Below, one piece after another: positions 43,701-52,230 of a DNA stretch of 64,000 nt. Made by a program: the position numbers and the translations under genes. The stretch is from Schistosoma haematobium (lineage: Eukaryota; Platyhelminthes; Trematoda; Strigeidida; Schistosomatidae), in contig NC_067198.1 of NCBI RefSeq assembly GCF_000699445.3, forward strand, positions 35,492,536 through 35,556,535. The letters are read 5' to 3'. The notes beneath the pieces were generated by a model. That model searched no databases. It saw only the letters and a list, made by a program, of their open reading frames with translations, and was not told the DNA's origin. Position 1 is the stretch's first letter; every line of letters starts with the position of its first letter.

Positions 43701-46700
43701 GGATGAGGGCGGTTATTACTTCCAGATTTCCCACACCGTGGAACGGTTCTTCTGGAGGTACTTGAAAAAAGAAATTGGGTTACAGATGGTTCTAGTGACC
43801 TGAGAGCGTGGTCGCAATGCCCATGGGACAACTGCTTGAAGTCGGTCACACACTACCTTCTTATGAGTAATTCTTGTGTTAGCTCCGTACTTGCTGAGAC
43901 CTTACCGCCGGAGACGGATATCCGTGGGATAAGGCGAGGTGTGTATCTTTAGGGTCGACCTTTTCAAACTCCACCCCTCCTCGTAGGAAGCCCGACCGAA
44001 GCTGCTACGCGGTGGTCGGGCTTGCCTATCGCGATGACCCAACCGAGCTATATTGGCTGGAACATATGTTCCTGTAGGTTCTACCATGCCAGGAAGGTCG
44101 ATTGGAGAATGGTAAGACTAAAAGCAGCAGCTCAAGGTCTGAGGGCGAAGTCGTACTGCTGCCGACTCGATTCACACTTCGTGTATCTGGAAGCCCTGAT
44201 TCTGCTTCCCGTGGCCTCTCCGGCGTAAGTATAGTATTGAGTCCTAGGGCAGAACTAGCTCTCTTAGAGTGGATCCCAGTAGACAGTCGTTTGTGCGCTG
44301 TCCGACTGAACGGAACAGTAAGGATCCGAAAAGATAGGGACACTCGTCGTTGCCTCTTCGTCGTCTCTGCCTATTCCCCCACTGACTGCAGCGCAGATGA
44401 TGTAAAAGATAAGTTTTACAGAAAGCTCTCCGACTTCCTCCTAAAAGCTAGGCGCTCGGATGTAGTAATAGTGGCCGGTGACTTTAATGCTCAAGTAGGT
44501 AAACTAAGCGATAGGGAAAGACACCTGGGTGGATATTATAGTGTCGTGGCTCAAAGAACAGATAATGGCGACCGTCTGTTGCAGTTATGCTCAGATAACC
44601 GCCTCTTTCTTGCAAATACTAACTTTAAGCATAAGGGAAAACATCCTTTAACATAGAGACCCCCTAATTCGTCCCAACGTTGGACCCAAATAGATCACAT
44701 CGCTATCAGCCACCGATGGAGGGGCTCGATAGAAGACTGTCGCTTATTCTGGAGCACATGCTTAGATTCAGATCATGCTCTATAGTACGAGCGCGTATCT
44801 GTCTGCGTCTTACTGGACATAGGAAAGACGCTGCAAGTAAACCTTTAGGGCCCTACTTAATGATAGTCAAGTTAAGAGTATATTTCAGGAACAACTAGGA
44901 AAACAGTTAGGCAGCCATGTATGTGATGCCCACCCCGAGGCAGCATGGAATGATATCCGAAAAGCTGTGGAAACAGCAATGATATCTGCTAGTACGGTAA
45001 CCAGTAAGGTTAGGGAGCAACACTGGATCTCAGCAGCATCTATCGCACTGATAGATGCTCGGAAACTCATTCCACCTGGCTCTGAACATAATGAAAAGCG
45101 GAGTCAGCTTAAGCGCAAGCTCACAAGAAGTCTACGCAATGATCGTGAACAGTGGTGGGTAGCGAAAGCAAGAGGGATGGAAAAGGCAGAGGCAAAAGGT
45201 AATAGCAGACAATTGTTCAGACTTGTTAAGGAAACCGACTGCTAGCGAAACACTCCCAGAGAAAGATGGACATATTATACATTCTCAATCCAGGAGATTG
45301 GATCAATGGGCAGAACACTTTAGGGATCAGTTCAACTGGCCTTCAGCCACACTTCGGTTTCCCACGATCTCCAGTCAACCTGAATGGCAAGTTAATGTGG
45401 GTCCTCCGTCTATTTACGAAGTTGAAAAAGCCATAGGAAATTTGAAGCGAGGGAGAGCAGCAGGCCCTGACAGGTTTACTCCTGAGATTTATAAGGATGG
45501 TGGTTCAGTATTAGCAGTGAGATTAACTGAGGTCTTAGGTAGAATTTGGGAACTGGACGTAATCCCATCTGACTGGTCTCAATCACTGATTGTGCCAGTC
45601 TATAAGAAAGGACAAAAGTCCTCTTGTGACAATCACAGAGGAATCAGTTTGACTAATATAGTGTCTAAAATATTAGCTTCAATAATACTTCGACGCCAAA
45701 CCAAAGCTCGTGAAGAGCAGACTAGAGAAAATCAGGCTGGTTTTCGACCTCGACGTGGTTGTATAGATCCGATATTCACACTACGTCAGGTTTCAGAACA
45801 CAGACACACGTTCAGACGCCCCACAATGGTAGTATTTCTCGACCTTAAAGCAGCATTTGACTCTGTCGATCGTAACGTTCTATGGCAGTGTTTGTCACTG
45901 AAAGGAGTACCAAAGAAGTACATTAACCTTATAAAGACTCTCTACTCGAACACAACTGGTAGAGTGAGAGTTTATGGCGAACTGTCATCAAATTTGATTA
46001 CCTCAAATGGTGTTCGTCAGGGCTGCCCACTCTCTCCATTCTTGTTCAAATTTGTCGTTGATGTGCTTTTAGAGATAACACTCTCCTCATCTAAATTTCC
46101 AGGGGTTGAACTTCTACCGGGAGGTTCACTTGTTGACTTAGAATATGCTGATGGCATAGTTTTATTTGGTAAAGACGCTGACAAAATGCAGAGTCTTATG
46201 ACCACTTTAAGCAACAATACTAACATGTTCGGGATGCGATTCTCTCCCTCGAAATGCAAAATGTTACTACAGGATTGGGTTGCATCGACACCTAAACTAA
46301 TGATAGGGAGTGAAGTAATTGAGCGTGTCGATCGCTTCACTTATCTTGGAAGTCTCATCAGCCCTTGTGGTCTGGTGTGTGACGAAATCTCAGCACGGAT
46401 ACAGAAGGCTCGACTAGCTTTTGCCAACTTGCGTCATTTATGGCGTAGGCGAGATATCCGTCTCTCAATCAAAAGACGTGTTTACTGTGCAGCAGTTCGT
46501 TCCATCCTACTTTATGGCAGTGAAACATGGCTGGTAAGAGTAGAGGATATTCGTAGGCTACTAGTATTTGATCATGGGTGTCTTCGAAATATTGCTCGTA
46601 TATCCTGGGACCATCGAGTAAGTAATGCAGTTGTTAGGAAACGGGTACTAGTTAAAGATGAAGTAGTGAAACTTCATCAGTTGAGATGGCTCGAACATGT

Positions 46701-48763
46701 GTTACGTATGCCCAACGGCCGACTGCCTCGGCGTGCGATGTTCGGTGGTATAGGAGTAGATTGGAAGAAAGCTATGGGCGGCCAGACCAAAACATGGCAC
46801 AAGTCCATGAAGTCACTGACAAGTGGACTGAGTCATGTTGGTAGGTGTAGACTACCTGGTTGGGGACCGCGAGATGATAGCAACCGATGGTTAGAGACCC
46901 TGAATGACATGGCTCAAAATCGTTTGCAACGGCGCAGGTGCATACACTCTTTGTGTTCTCCCAAATCTTGATCTCCTTATCCCTCCTTGTCTCTTTTTTT
47001 CTCTTCTCAAATTTATTTCACTGTATTATACTCTTTAAGTAGCATCTCCAAACACTAATCTTCCCGATTACTGCTTATACTCTTATTACCTCTTCCACTA
47101 CGGGATTTGAATCGACCACTGCATCTCTGTGCTAATGTGATGTGGCAACTCGAACTGATGTACGTACGTACGAAGTTCTACGTTGTTACTGACTGACTGA
47201 CTGACCTCGTGGGAAAGCGGCATCACTGTTATGCCAGTTGTCTGAAGGAAACATCTTACTGCCGTCACACCTCTGTACAGTCAGCAGTACGGCTTCGTCC
47301 TCAGACTCTGAGTTTACTGCTTTTAGTCTTACCGCTGTTCAACCGACCTGCCTGGCATTGTAGGACCTTGAGGAATGATGGTTCCAGACAGTATAGCTCG
47401 ATTGGTTTATCGCGACAGGCAAGCCCAACCACCACGTCAACACAGCAGCAACCGTCGGGACGAAGGCAAGTACGAGAACATGCAATTAGTCAGTGTGATA
47501 ATCTACTACTCCTAGATGAGGTCATGGAGACTGTAACTCAATAGCCAAGATTTTACCATGAATGGCTCCAAAATTATTTACTGATAATATTTCGGTAGTT
47601 TTCGGCTATTTTTCACGAACACTGAAGTGTACGTTTTGCGATGTATGGAATTTATCTTCGTCGCACTTTTTATATCAGTTTATACTCTTCAGAACTTTTA
47701 CCTTTGTTAGTCTGTATGATTTCTCTCGTTTTCTTCCTACTGCCAATTGTGACAGGAGTTTTTTGTTATAGATAGCTAGTATTTCCAATCAACTGTGAAA
47801 AATAGCAATAAAAAAAGCTGAATTGAGAAATAAACAGCACCACGAATAGGTGCGACGTGTTAATTTACACGTGCTAAAGTTTCTCCAGTGTTCTTACCTT
47901 AGTCAACGTAGACTTTTATAGCAATTTGTGGTCACAAATGAGTACTATATCTTGCCACTATTTTAGGATAGAGTCAAAAACCACTATTTGACTTAAATAA
48001 CCTATAACGCCAGGAAGAACTTCATAATACAGATTGTGGTCAGACCATGGAAAATGACGGAGATATGTAAAGCGTGATGTTTTGAAAAATATGGAAATAT
48101 AGGACCAAAAAGTGCGGGCAAAGCATTATCGATTATCACTTATTTTGAAGTAATATGTATATTTACCTGGAATACAACCGACATATCAAAATTTTCATTT
48201 TTTATAGAGAGTTGTTCATTGAACCACTGACGAAATTCACTGGACGAAGATTGGAACTTCGAGTCATTCACTAGGTATTGAGTATTAAGTACAATAAACC
48301 TTGTTCGGTTAAATATGAAAGTAAAGTAATCATCTCCCCACATGCTTATATAGTCCTGCACGTCATTTACATCAGGGCGGTTCCCAACATCATGATTTCC
48401 TGGAAGCACAATAAGAGGGATATCACTGTTGAGATGAGACAGTATTTCCAGCAAATCAGATGTTTGTTTACATCTATCAGAACCACCTGGATGATCGTTA
48501 ACAAGATCCCCACAAATGATAACAAAAGCTGGCTTCGGACAAAGACGATTTATGATACTTACTGCCCTACTAACAAGCTTCACTTCCCTATCCCAGTGGT
48601 GGGGTCGAGGACGTTTCTCCACATACTGTTCAAGTAAACCAAGCTGTGGGTCAGCAATAATTACAAAACGAAATGGAGTTGAGACATCTGTAGACGTAGG
48701 AAGTGACAGGTGCCGATTTTTAGCTGTGCATAAGGCAGAACAATGAATATCGACAGATTCCAT
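40376..48763 (-). CDS. CPPED1: CPPED1-like calcineurin-type metallophosphoesterase, 2 exons
   Basis: Exon 1 is 48763-48167 (199 codons) and exon 2 is 40768-40376 (130 codons plus TAA); the join is phase 0 across a GT-AG intron of 7398 bases. The 329-residue product is close to human CPPED1 (314). Metallophosphoesterase motifs occur in order: D38 in FVIIADPQLG, GDLVND (86-90), PGNHDVGNRPD (about 121-131), LNTQY, then H200 in FQHIPFF and GHLHKN (240-245), which supply the metal-binding residues. The family is a cytosolic Ser/Thr phosphatase that in mammals dephosphorylates AKT1. The splice site falls exactly before H200, so both exons are needed for the active site. The intron contains R5, R4 and a non-autonomous RTE relative. 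No clear promoter was recognised. Confidence 0.95.
41166..41243 (-). repeat. tRNA-like sequence in the CPPED1 intron
   Basis: The minus strand has GGCATAGTGATTAGTGTCATG (box A-like; quoted as its parts GGCATAGTGATTAG and GTCATG) and GGGTTCGAACTC (box B-like). No sound acceptor stem can be drawn, so I treat it as a tRNA-derived repeat head rather than a tRNA. Confidence 0.35.
42583..43381 (-). mobile_element. Older RTE-like fragment R5
   Basis: Aligns in order with the 3' half of R1 (10485-11280) at perhaps 75%: CAGTCAGTCAACTACAACGT tail, the 3' untranslated part, then the reversed ORF2 C-terminus with GGTCACGTGTTACGTATGCC-like and CACGTTTCGTAGCCGTAAAG blocks up to GAGATTTCGTCA. Reading frames are broken. 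It is from a related but different subfamily. In the CPPED1 intron. Confidence 0.75.
43990..47204 (+). mobile_element. RTE-like non-LTR retrotransposon R4, nearly full length
   Basis: About 3.2 kb from the 5' head (CCCGACCGAAGCTGC, with an inverted CGGTGGTCGGGC at 44011-44022 that can form a hairpin) through endonuclease and RT to a GTTGTTACTGACTGACTGAC tail. It is flanked by an 11-bp target-site duplication with one mismatch. RTE assignment rests on the single-ORF layout, the RT type and the short tandem-repeat 3' tail; known schistosome relatives would be the SR2/Perere-3-like group, but I cannot fix the family. Confidence 0.9.
44102..46971 (+). pseudogene. R4 endonuclease-reverse transcriptase, broken, YADG
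   Basis: The endonuclease (44102-44656) has VVSAYSPT, VVIVAGDFNAQVG and DNGDRLLQLC, then a TGG-to-TAG-type stop at 44654. The next residues (RWTQIDHIAISHRWRGS, 44675-44730) continue in frame until further breaks near 44780. The linker continues at 44967-45245, and RT with C-terminus is open for 582 codons from 45223 to 46971. RT blocks match R2, including [17 protein letters not shown] with the catalytic aspartate replaced by glycine, but KAAFDSV is intact. The C-terminal region is in frame here, ending WRRCIHS-type residues, unlike R2 and R3. It lacks a 15-base segment (GKDGKSID region) present in R2 and R3, as does R1. Confidence 0.88.
47460..48166 (-). other. 5' part of the CPPED1 intron
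   Basis: Unique-looking intron sequence between the nested retroelements and the splice donor at 48166. No exon or RNA gene seen. Confidence 0.5.
48167..48763 (-). CDS. CPPED1: CPPED1 exon 1
   Basis: Starts at the ATG of MESVDIHC and ends SVVFQ at a CAG before GTAAAT. Carries the first three metal-binding blocks (ADPQLG, GDLVND, GNHD). Open frame beyond 48167 is intron sequence and should not be counted. Confidence 0.94.
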
Positions 48764-50599
48764 ATTTGAAAATCAACTAAACAAAAGAAAAAAGCAGAAG
48801 ATACCAGAACAGCATATGAAACAACTTGGATAGATATTTAGTGTTTTAGTAGAACTTTTCTTCTAAACTGAGAGTCAGTTCAACGATAGGAGAAAATGTT
48901 CGATCTACCTTTAGAGCCTTAAAACACGGTAATAGACATTCCTCAAGACGGCAAGAGGATTTCAAATGACTCAAATTTTACTGCCAATAAATAAAACATG
49001 ATAACATGTTAAATTCTACATATGATAGAGAAGCTACGAGGTTTAAAGCAGATCAAATTTGATATACATGATCCCAGACTAATACTAATATTTGCTGCAT
49101 GTCATTACATCTAACATCTAATTATATTCGGACTTTTATTAAGAGAGATGAAATTAACGATATGAGCTACTTTATTATATATGACGGAATAATGCCCATT
49201 ATTTTACAAATATTAAGAATTGCAGAAAACTTTTAGCTTCCAATCGTATGGAAACATTATCGGGTACTTAGAACAGTGTTCTAAAAGATTTAGTGTCACT
49301 GTAAGCTATGTGAGGGTATTTTTCTGTTTTGATTGCCGAATTGACCACAGCTTGCGTCTAACCATTACTAAGTCTTATCGTTTACTTTCGTAAGTAAATA
49401 TTTAAAAAATCTCTGTTTAAAGATGTTTACATGTTCAATCACATCCTTCCCAGATTTTAATTTCGATCGAACCTATTACATCTGTCAGTAATATACATAA
49501 CTTCATTCGATCTCAGGGCTTCAAACGAAGACCGGATAGAAACAAATAGACAGCTAAATGATACACTATAATGTTTATAGTACATATGTATGAGCAAAAA
49601 TATACTACCTTCCCAACACAACTGAGTTTGAGAATGCGAGTTCTAAACCTTGGGCCGCGAAACAACAGCTTAAGAGATATTATTGAGGGATATAACTGAA
49701 TTGCATGCTAAAAACACAGTGAACTGTTAATGGGACTGATTCATCATTATGGAGCAGAAATTCTATCGTATGAATCCATGTATGAGAACTGTATTTGGTC
49801 TGATACAAACCATGTTACTATTATAAACCGATTGAGATTGATCAACTCTTGTACATCACGGACTTGTGATGTACAAATGTCGAGATTTAGATGTAATGAC
49901 AAATTCACTAATGACAAAACAAAATTCACTACAGAATTATTCAGATCCCAGGTGAAGATTACTGTCATATGTGAAACGAGAATAATGCTTTCGAATGGAG
50001 CCAATACCAACTTTAATAACGATGTTATGCTGAGTAGTATACGAGATCGGATAACTTGGTAAGTTATGATGTGGTACTAGGAGCATCCAACGACAACAAA
50101 AGATAAAAGTGAGATAGTTATGAGTCGTAATAAATTAGTTTAAACATAGGTCAGTCTTGTAAACTTTGAGGCTATAAAATTTTCAGTAAGAATTCTCTAG
50201 AACGAAACTACACGCCGGGCACATGTGTGAAAGCGATTAAGTAACACACCTAAGGAACAGTGCGCTTATCTTTAGCTCATTGTCAATTGAACAAGGTAAA
50301 GAATAGCATAACGTTCATTTTGATAATGTTTATTTCTTCTGATAGAGGGTAAACTGAACTTATGAGTTTACACTATAACAGCTTTAAGTATCTTTTTGTC
50401 TTCAAACTTACAGCCGACCGCGCTTTTCGAACGGGAAGTTTAGTCCTAACGTGATTTGCATTTATCAAACTTTTGCTGTGTTCTTACGCAACAAAAGTAC
50501 CATTTCAGTTCTAAAGAATCTATCCTGAGCTATACGTTCGGCAGATTACTTTTTTTTGAGTTTCACTATATTTAATAGTTACCTGTGGTTTTGCCTCAG
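48764..50599. other. Sequence upstream of CPPED1, no gene recognised
   Basis: No splice-bounded coding block was found. A plus-strand frame at 49730-50062 (110 codons) has no family I recognise and is probably chance. A hairpin lies at 49849-49876. The CPPED1 promoter should be just right of 48763 but no clear TATA or initiator is convincing. Confidence 0.45.
49849..49876. repeat. Perfect 11-bp inverted repeat with 6-base loop
   Basis: TTGTACATCAC (49849-49859) pairs completely with GTGATGTACAA (49866-49876) around GGACTT. It is too short for a microRNA precursor. Could be a protein-binding palindrome or chance. Confidence 0.8.
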
Positions 50600-50761
50600 C
50601 TTACTATTCGGTTTTTTTTGTTTTTCACGTATAGACTAGTTTCAGTTTATATCACTCGTTTTGTCCATTTTTGTCCGTTTTCAGTGTGCTTTTTAGTGTT
50701 TTTTTTTAAAAGGTCCTAGGCTCTTGCAAGCATCTATAACATAATTTGCTTCAACACCGTC

Positions 50762-52165
50762 ATGAAAAACTCATGCAAACGTCCGGGATGCCGTTTTGCT
50801 GTCACAACTGGCATGCAGTGCGACAACTGCAAAGGTTGGTTCCACGAAGCATGCACAGATCTGACAGCAACTGCTTACAACAGACTCAGCAAGTCAGAGC
50901 AAAAGTGGGTGTGTGTCACGTGCAACACAGACTCCGTAGTCTTGCTGAGTAACATCATTGTCCTACTGACAAGTCTTCGGAACAAGTTGTCAGTTAACTT
51001 GGAATACGATAGTAAAAAAACTGATATACAAACAAGAGAGTGCAACGGACTCAAAAACAGGGATATCGGTAGGTATTCCATCGATGGAGCATCCATCCAC
51101 ACTAACGACGACGTGCCGAGGCTCAGTACCATCATTACGTCGACGGTACTGAACTCCCTAGGCAAACTCGGGTCTCCCAGCTCAGGGTCCCCGAACACAA
51201 CAGTGGTTGCCAAAAACCCTGCATGTGATTCGACCCACGTTAAGAGAGCCCAAAAGAACCAGGCATCACCGCCTAAGCCGAGCAACCCAAGAGTTGCTGC
51301 ACGGAAAATAACTGGTAATTTAGTCGCACAGTCTACCCCCAAGACTGTTCGTCCGGTCAATAAAGAGCCCATGATTCATAAACGCACACTGACCTCCAAA
51401 CAACAAGTTACTAAACCTGAACCCATCGTGAAACCTGGTAAATTAACAACAGTTCGTGACGATTCTCTCATTATCATGAACCTCGTTGACAAGCCTGATC
51501 TTCCTCTCAGTCTGCAGGACAAAAACGACAGGATGCTCTGGGGTGAATTGAACAGGAAGCTCGAACTTCCTAGAATAGAGCCTTTGACGGTCACCCGGCT
51601 CACTCGAGGAAAGGATTCTAAGCATCTAAATCACCCGAGGCTTCTCCGAGTAACACTTAAGGCTGCTACCGACGTAGAGGACGTCTTGCTAGCAAGCCAC
51701 TTGCTGAAATCAGATGGTAACGTAAGAATACTGCCCGACATACCGTACTCTGAGCGCAGTATCATACGAAACGTCCCTAAAGAATCTCGTGAGAAGTTTT
51801 TCCGCGGAAGAAACATAATTGTCCAAGGTATACCGGAAAATGCAGACCCTACTCAATCAAATTCTGACATCAGGGAATGGAAATTCATCAAACAGTCCTT
51901 GAGGCTCAAACACATACTGACTCAGCATGTGACGAGACTAGCCAAGAAGGACGGTGATCTTAGACCCCGTCTAATGAAGATAACCTTCCCATCTTCCCAC
52001 ATGGCGGCTGCAGTTCTGGAAGCATTTCGTGCTAATAGACGTCGATTGCCATCTGGAATCCACATGCACCCGGATAGGCCATACGAAGTTAGGACCAAGA
52101 ACAAAGACAAGTTGGAGCTGACCATTCCACTTGTGGACTGTCTAAACGATAAAAAAAACGTGTAA
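50762..52165 (+). CDS. CR1 ORF1 protein with PHD finger and RRM-like domain
   Basis: An intact 467-codon ORF. Residues 5-54 form a C4HC3 PHD-type zinc finger with Cys at 5, 10, 20, 23, 31, 51, 54 and His at 28, including CDNCKGWFHEAC. A basic, Pro/Ser/Thr-rich linker follows (about 90-240). Near residue 355 RGRNIIVQGIPE followed by RPRLMKITF and a helix-like MAAAVLEAF resembles the RRM of non-LTR ORF1 proteins, which bind element RNA. PHD fingers in CR1-group ORF1 proteins are known; they may read histone tails or dimerise. The start is the first ATG before the finger. The last codons overlap a frameshift signal into ORF2. Confidence 0.85.
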   Translation: MKNSCKRPGCRFAVTTGMQCDNCKGWFHEACTDLTATAYNRLSKSEQKWVCVTCNTDSVVLLSNIIVLLTSLRNKLSVNLEYDSKKTDIQTRECNGLKNRDIGRYSIDGASIHTNDDVPRLSTIITSTVLNSLGKLGSPSSGSPNTTVVAKNPACDSTHVKRAQKNQASPPKPSNPRVAARKITGNLVAQSTPKTVRPVNKEPMIHKRTLTSKQQVTKPEPIVKPGKLTTVRDDSLIIMNLVDKPDLPLSLQDKNDRMLWGELNRKLELPRIEPLTVTRLTRGKDSKHLNHPRLLRVTLKAATDVEDVLLASHLLKSDGNVRILPDIPYSERSIIRNVPKESREKFFRGRNIIVQGIPENADPTQSNSDIREWKFIKQSLRLKHILTQHVTRLAKKDGDLRPRLMKITFPSSHMAAAVLEAFRANRRRLPSGIHMHPDRPYEVRTKNKDKLELTIPLVDCLNDKKNV

Positions 52166-52230
52166 AGGACAAGGCCTACCACCTCGGCAAACCTCACATA
52201 GGTGGGCTACCTGTCCATTCACATAAGGTT
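52153..52230 (+). promoter_or_regulatory. Predicted -1 ribosomal frameshift signal joining ORF1 to ORF2
   Basis: The heptamer A AAA AAC (52153-52159) is in the correct phase of ORF1, two codons before its TAA (52163-52165). Seven bases later a stem begins: GGAC (52167-52170) with GTCC (52213-52216), AGG (52172-52174) with CCT (52210-52212), and CCACCT (52079 offset: 52179-52184) with AGGTGG (52200-52205). Loop bases AACCT (52190-52194) can also pair with AGGTT (52226-52230), giving a pseudoknot. A -1 shift enters the ORF2 frame, which is open from 52153 through the endonuclease ATG at 52291. Heptamer, spacing and structure all fit the standard -1 signal. Confidence 0.65.

Larger units (their letters stand above)
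43669..47459 (-). mobile_element. Non-autonomous RTE relative, copy 3, interrupted by RTE R4
   Basis: The left part (43669-43989) matches the 3' two-fifths of copies 1 and 2, and the right part (47216-47459) matches their 5' head in the same orientation. R4 (43990-47204) sits between them. CCTCGTAGGAA at 43979-43989 is repeated as CCTCGTGGGAA at 47205-47215, a target-site duplication with one difference. Confidence 0.85.

Noticed and set aside
48278..48746. Plus-strand ORFs over CPPED1 exon 1
   Set aside because: Antisense shadows of a well-supported coding exon.
49730..50062. 110-codon plus-strand ORF
   Set aside because: No recognisable domain, a hairpin lies within it, and an overlapping antisense frame of similar length exists, so it is probably chance.
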